Positions 60,500 to 64,000 of a stretch of 64,000 nucleotides of DNA are shown one piece after another. Every line of letters starts with the position of its first letter. The first letter of the stretch is position 1. The translations under genes were made by a program, and so were the position numbers. This DNA is from Atrichornis clamosus (Eukaryota > Chordata > Aves > Passeriformes > Menuridae). The notes below the pieces were generated by a model, which was not told the DNA's origin, searched no databases, and saw only the letters and a list, made by a program, of their open reading frames with translations. The stretch is from the NCBI GenBank assembly GCA_013400975.1, contig WBMZ01011569.1, forward strand, positions 1 through 64,000, given 5' to 3'.

Positions 60500-63400
60500 C
60501 TGCGGCGGGAATGAGGAATACAGAAAAGCAAGGGGTGAGACGAAAAGAAGTTATTCTGAAACACCAGGAGAGGCTTCCAGATCGTTTAAGCCACAAAGAC
60601 CAGGGCACAGGCATCACACCCCCTTTAAATACCCACTCCTTTCTCCAAGTGGCTCTCAGCACAGTATGCTTGGCTCCAAAAACAAGCACTTCTCCCGGTG
60701 GGTCTTTGCCCTTCACAGAGGCTCCAAGCAACACCCCCACTGAGCGACACTTCTAAGAACACCGTAGTGGAAGACGTGGTTTATAAAAGCCAGGCTAATG
60801 TTAAACGTGGTCTCAGCCTTTGCACAGCAGCATGTGCCTTCACTTCCAGGGCGCATGCAGGCAGAAATCCAGTGTGGATCTTCATGCCATCTGACCCACA
60901 ACAATTCCACAAACCCCTTGGGCAACAGCAGGCAAAGCTCTGATGACACACAGCAACATAAGCTTTGCAAATTCCTCTAGCCACATTCAGCTGAACTAAC
61001 TCATCTAGAGTTTGATGTTTATTTGCGCTCTCTGAAATTGTAATTATATTTACACACCAATCTGATGAAATTCAGTTACTTATAGCAGACTACCGTTATT
61101 GCTGACCCACAACCTTGTGTTGCCAGGCATTGACAACCCTCTTCAAGGTCAGAGCTGCTGTCTGATCCCAAAATTCTCAACTGAAACACAAGGTAATGAG
61201 TTAAATATGATTTTATAAATATTTGATTTCCACTGTCTGAATGTAATCCATCTGTAAATGGCACGAGGAAACTCAATTGAGAGCACAGGGAAGCAAAGCA
61301 TCCTACTCTGCTTCCACCAGTGAGAGCTGCTGTGGTAACCTGGGATGAGCAGCAGGCAACCACGACGTGTCAGCTCTACAAATAAGCTGAAATCTGGCAT
61401 CGCCTCATTAGTACACACTACTGTTTTCTGGGGGACATCTCTTGAAATCTTTACTTCAGGTAAGTCCAAATAAACTAAATTTTGTTTCGTATTTCTAACA
61501 CCTTTGCTGGGAATACATGAAAATCTACTAGCTAGTAAACACCCATGACTTATTAATCAGTGTCCCTTTGGCTAAATAATTGTTCCTGTCTTATTTCCTT
61601 GTGGATCTCCATAGTTAGGTAATTATGCTAAGAAGTGAAAAACAACAAAACTTGCATATTGGCAGCTAAACCCCATCTACTTTAAATAAATAAAACAAGG
61701 CCCTTCTGGCACTCTCTCTTGCATTGCTAAGCTCTCTGGAAATGCATTGCATGAAGACACACCTTCCTATGGGATTTTCTCCAGGAAGAGTCTGACCTTG
61801 GAAAGCAATGCTGAACTTTAAATTGCTCTAAAATACATCATGGATGCTAGTGCTTCATACACAGATGTACAAAGTGCATCAGACAATAAAACAGATGTGG
61901 GAGAGAGGCAGGGAAAAGTCAAGGATGTTTTAATACACCTAAGCTGGGAAACACACAGGGTAAATTGCTTCCAAACAAGAAAAGCTTGTGAGCACACAGT
62001 CAAACTTAAGCACTGAGCATCACAAATTTGGCTACAGGGTGCTTTCACTTGTTGGGATGCTGCTATCTCACCTAAGCAAAACCATGAGGAGGCCAGAACA
62101 ACTGATGAGGTTAATGCTTCTGGTCTGTCCAGGAGGGATGTTCTGGCTGATCAGCACAGCTGCCCTACACACCTGGTACTTGTCCTGTCCCACCAGACTT
62201 AACTCTCTTCATCCTCCTCAGCACCTCCAATGCAGCTGGAGGCTGGGCTCTTCAGAGGAAGCAAGAGCAGCTCTCAGCAGCATGTTCCTGCCCAGGAGCA
62301 CTCCGCCTTCACTGCACACTGCTGTGCCCTCACTGGGAGAGACCCTGGACAGACAAAGGTGGTTCCTACCATGTAGGGGAGGCCGATGGATAGAGACATG
62401 CCACAACTACCCATGTGCTATCCCACCTCATTGCATGTGTCACTAGTTTTTTTCCAGCGTGTGTGGACACACCTGATCACCCAGACCATCTTTCAAGCTC
62501 CGCTGGGGTTTTCTGTGGAGAGCTGAATGGGGCATGACGGCTCAGGACAATCTCCCAGACACTCTGTGAGCCGGCACCAAGGTGTCCAGCACAGCATGAC
62601 AAGCCTCAGGGCAAGAAGTCTGCTTCTCTTTCACATCCACACTCACCATATTAAGGATAAATTCATCTGAGAAGGCAGCAGAGCTTGTTTTAGATCAGCA
62701 AAAGCTGCAAGATGAGCTCCGTGAACACACCACTTCATGCTCCTAAAGCAGATGCATATTTTGCCCTTGCTTTTTCTACTCTAAACAGAGAGTGACCTCT
62801 ACAAACAAGGTTAAAAAGACAGACCAAAACAAAAGAACTCCCTAATGAAATAAAATGTTTTGTGCACAGGCTTCTCATCTTGGACAGAGAAAGAGGGAAA
62901 ACCAGCTGATAAATATTAATCCTGCAGCTAAATGCAGAGCCCTGTGCCCTGGCAGGATGTCTGCGTGGCATCTGCTGCCTCTCCCCAACCAGGCTGGGAA
63001 TTGGGAACGGGGTGACGAGCCCGGGCAGAGGCAGTGGGAACTGCTAAGCAGTCCTGCTCTGGGTCCTGTGATACCCTCAATCCTGGCTGGGGAGGACAGT
63101 CAGCCCGGGACATCGCCAGTGAACTACAACGCAGTTCAAGCGTTGGATGGGGATTTGCTTCTTCCCCCGTGTCCTGTCAAGCACACAGGTGGACACCAGC
63201 AGGGCCAGAGCGGGGCTGTGGCCAGCGGTGTGTCAGTCAGAGCCCTTCCGAAAGGGCACGTCCCCAGCACTGGGGTTGTTTGAGGCTCACCTCCCACCCT
63301 TATGGGATGGTGCTGTGTCACTGTGGACCACAAAGCGAGATGGTGTTTTGTGACAGCATTCCTTGAGGAGTTTGAGATTACAGCTGAACCAACAGAAAAG

Positions 63401-64000
63401 TATCCACCTTGCAAGTAAGATATTAAGTTTTTAAAGGAATTAGTTCTCCAGGTTCACCAGGCTGGCGCATCTATGGTGAGCTTAATTGAAACCAGCAGAA
63501 CATTTGAAGAGGAAGGATGAAAACAGGGCATCTGGGAAAACAAATGTTCTTTTTTCTAATTATGCTGCGGACTCTCTCTAATGGATCCCCCTGAAGCTTC
63601 CTGATAAAGTAGCTGACATATGGTACCCACTCACAGATGGATCAGCAGAGGCAGGAATGTAATTTTGCAAACCTGAAAACTCAAGTTGGATTTGATATAT
63701 ATTTAGGATCTAGTTAATTCATATAGATTGTATTCTGCATACAAATGATCATAAAGCACAGCAGGCAGAGAAAGCCTGCTTGGCAAAATTGACTCCCATA
63801 GAATCAGAAAAGGTAAATGGGGTATGGCAGGGGAACTGAGGGAGGAAAATGCAGAAACAGCAAACATATGGGGTATCCAAACTGAGGAGAAAAAAAAAAA
63901 AAGCAAAGATATGATAGTGCAGAAACAGGTAAAAAAAAAAAGATCCTATTTTCTGTTCCAGAATTTCTCCTGCACTTGCTTGTTAAATAACTCCTGGTGT
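60500..64000 (-). other. Upstream GH31 intron (continues beyond window)
   Basis: Exon A has a clear acceptor at its 5' side, so at least one more coding exon lies upstream. I searched the minus strand here for the expected motif preceding the barrel (Y-T-x-V-x-G type) and found no convincing exon. There are A-runs at about 63890 and 63930. Confidence 0.6.

Noticed and set aside
60500..64000. Additional upstream GH31 exons
   Set aside because: No minus-strand segment with splice sites matched the N-terminal beta domain or the stretch preceding the barrel.

Overview
This is a vertebrate nuclear window, almost certainly from a bird and most likely a neoavian or songbird. Several copies of the avian CR1 LINE are recognisable at different ages and in both orientations. 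The background is AT-rich, gene-poor and intron-rich, and one sharp CpG island sits at the left edge. There is no prokaryotic-style gene organisation, and almost all open reading frames in the window are chance or repeat-derived.

The one protein-coding gene I can build confidently is on the minus strand. Sixteen coding exons between about 60.5 kb and 25.8 kb encode the last 585 residues of a glycoside hydrolase family 31 alpha-glucosidase (GAA / sucrase-isomaltase / maltase-glucoamylase group). All exons join in phase: 1758 nt, exactly 586 codons including a TAG stop. The catalytic nucleophile (WIDMNE), the acid/base (HWLGDN), the GADICGF block, the SRNHN histidine and the C-terminal beta domains are all present. 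The N-terminal part (signal peptide, trefoil and N-terminal beta domain, perhaps about 300 residues) lies beyond the right edge. One intron uses a GC-AG donor. The active-site Trp (RWGY) and the C-terminus lacking a second catalytic half fit a lysosomal-acid-glucosidase-like paralogue better than either half of SI or MGAM, but the exact orthologue is not settled.

Layout. 1-700: CpG island with a CRE, GC boxes and a duplicated unit of about 106 bp, the likely promoter of an unidentified neighbouring gene. About 740-1640: LTR-like degenerate repeat. 1.6-25.7 kb: long non-coding 3' flank with microsatellites, an old CR1 fragment, a decayed RT-like stretch and a GC-rich CAGCTG cluster. 25.8-60.5 kb: GH31 exons with CR1 copies, a perfect 22-bp palindrome and an assembly-suspect duplication in the introns. 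60.5-64 kb: part of the next upstream intron. I found no tRNA, rRNA or CRISPR array, and no system that I would call undescribed. The most unusual items are the GC-AG intron, a CR1 abutting a splice acceptor, and the hairpin palindrome.
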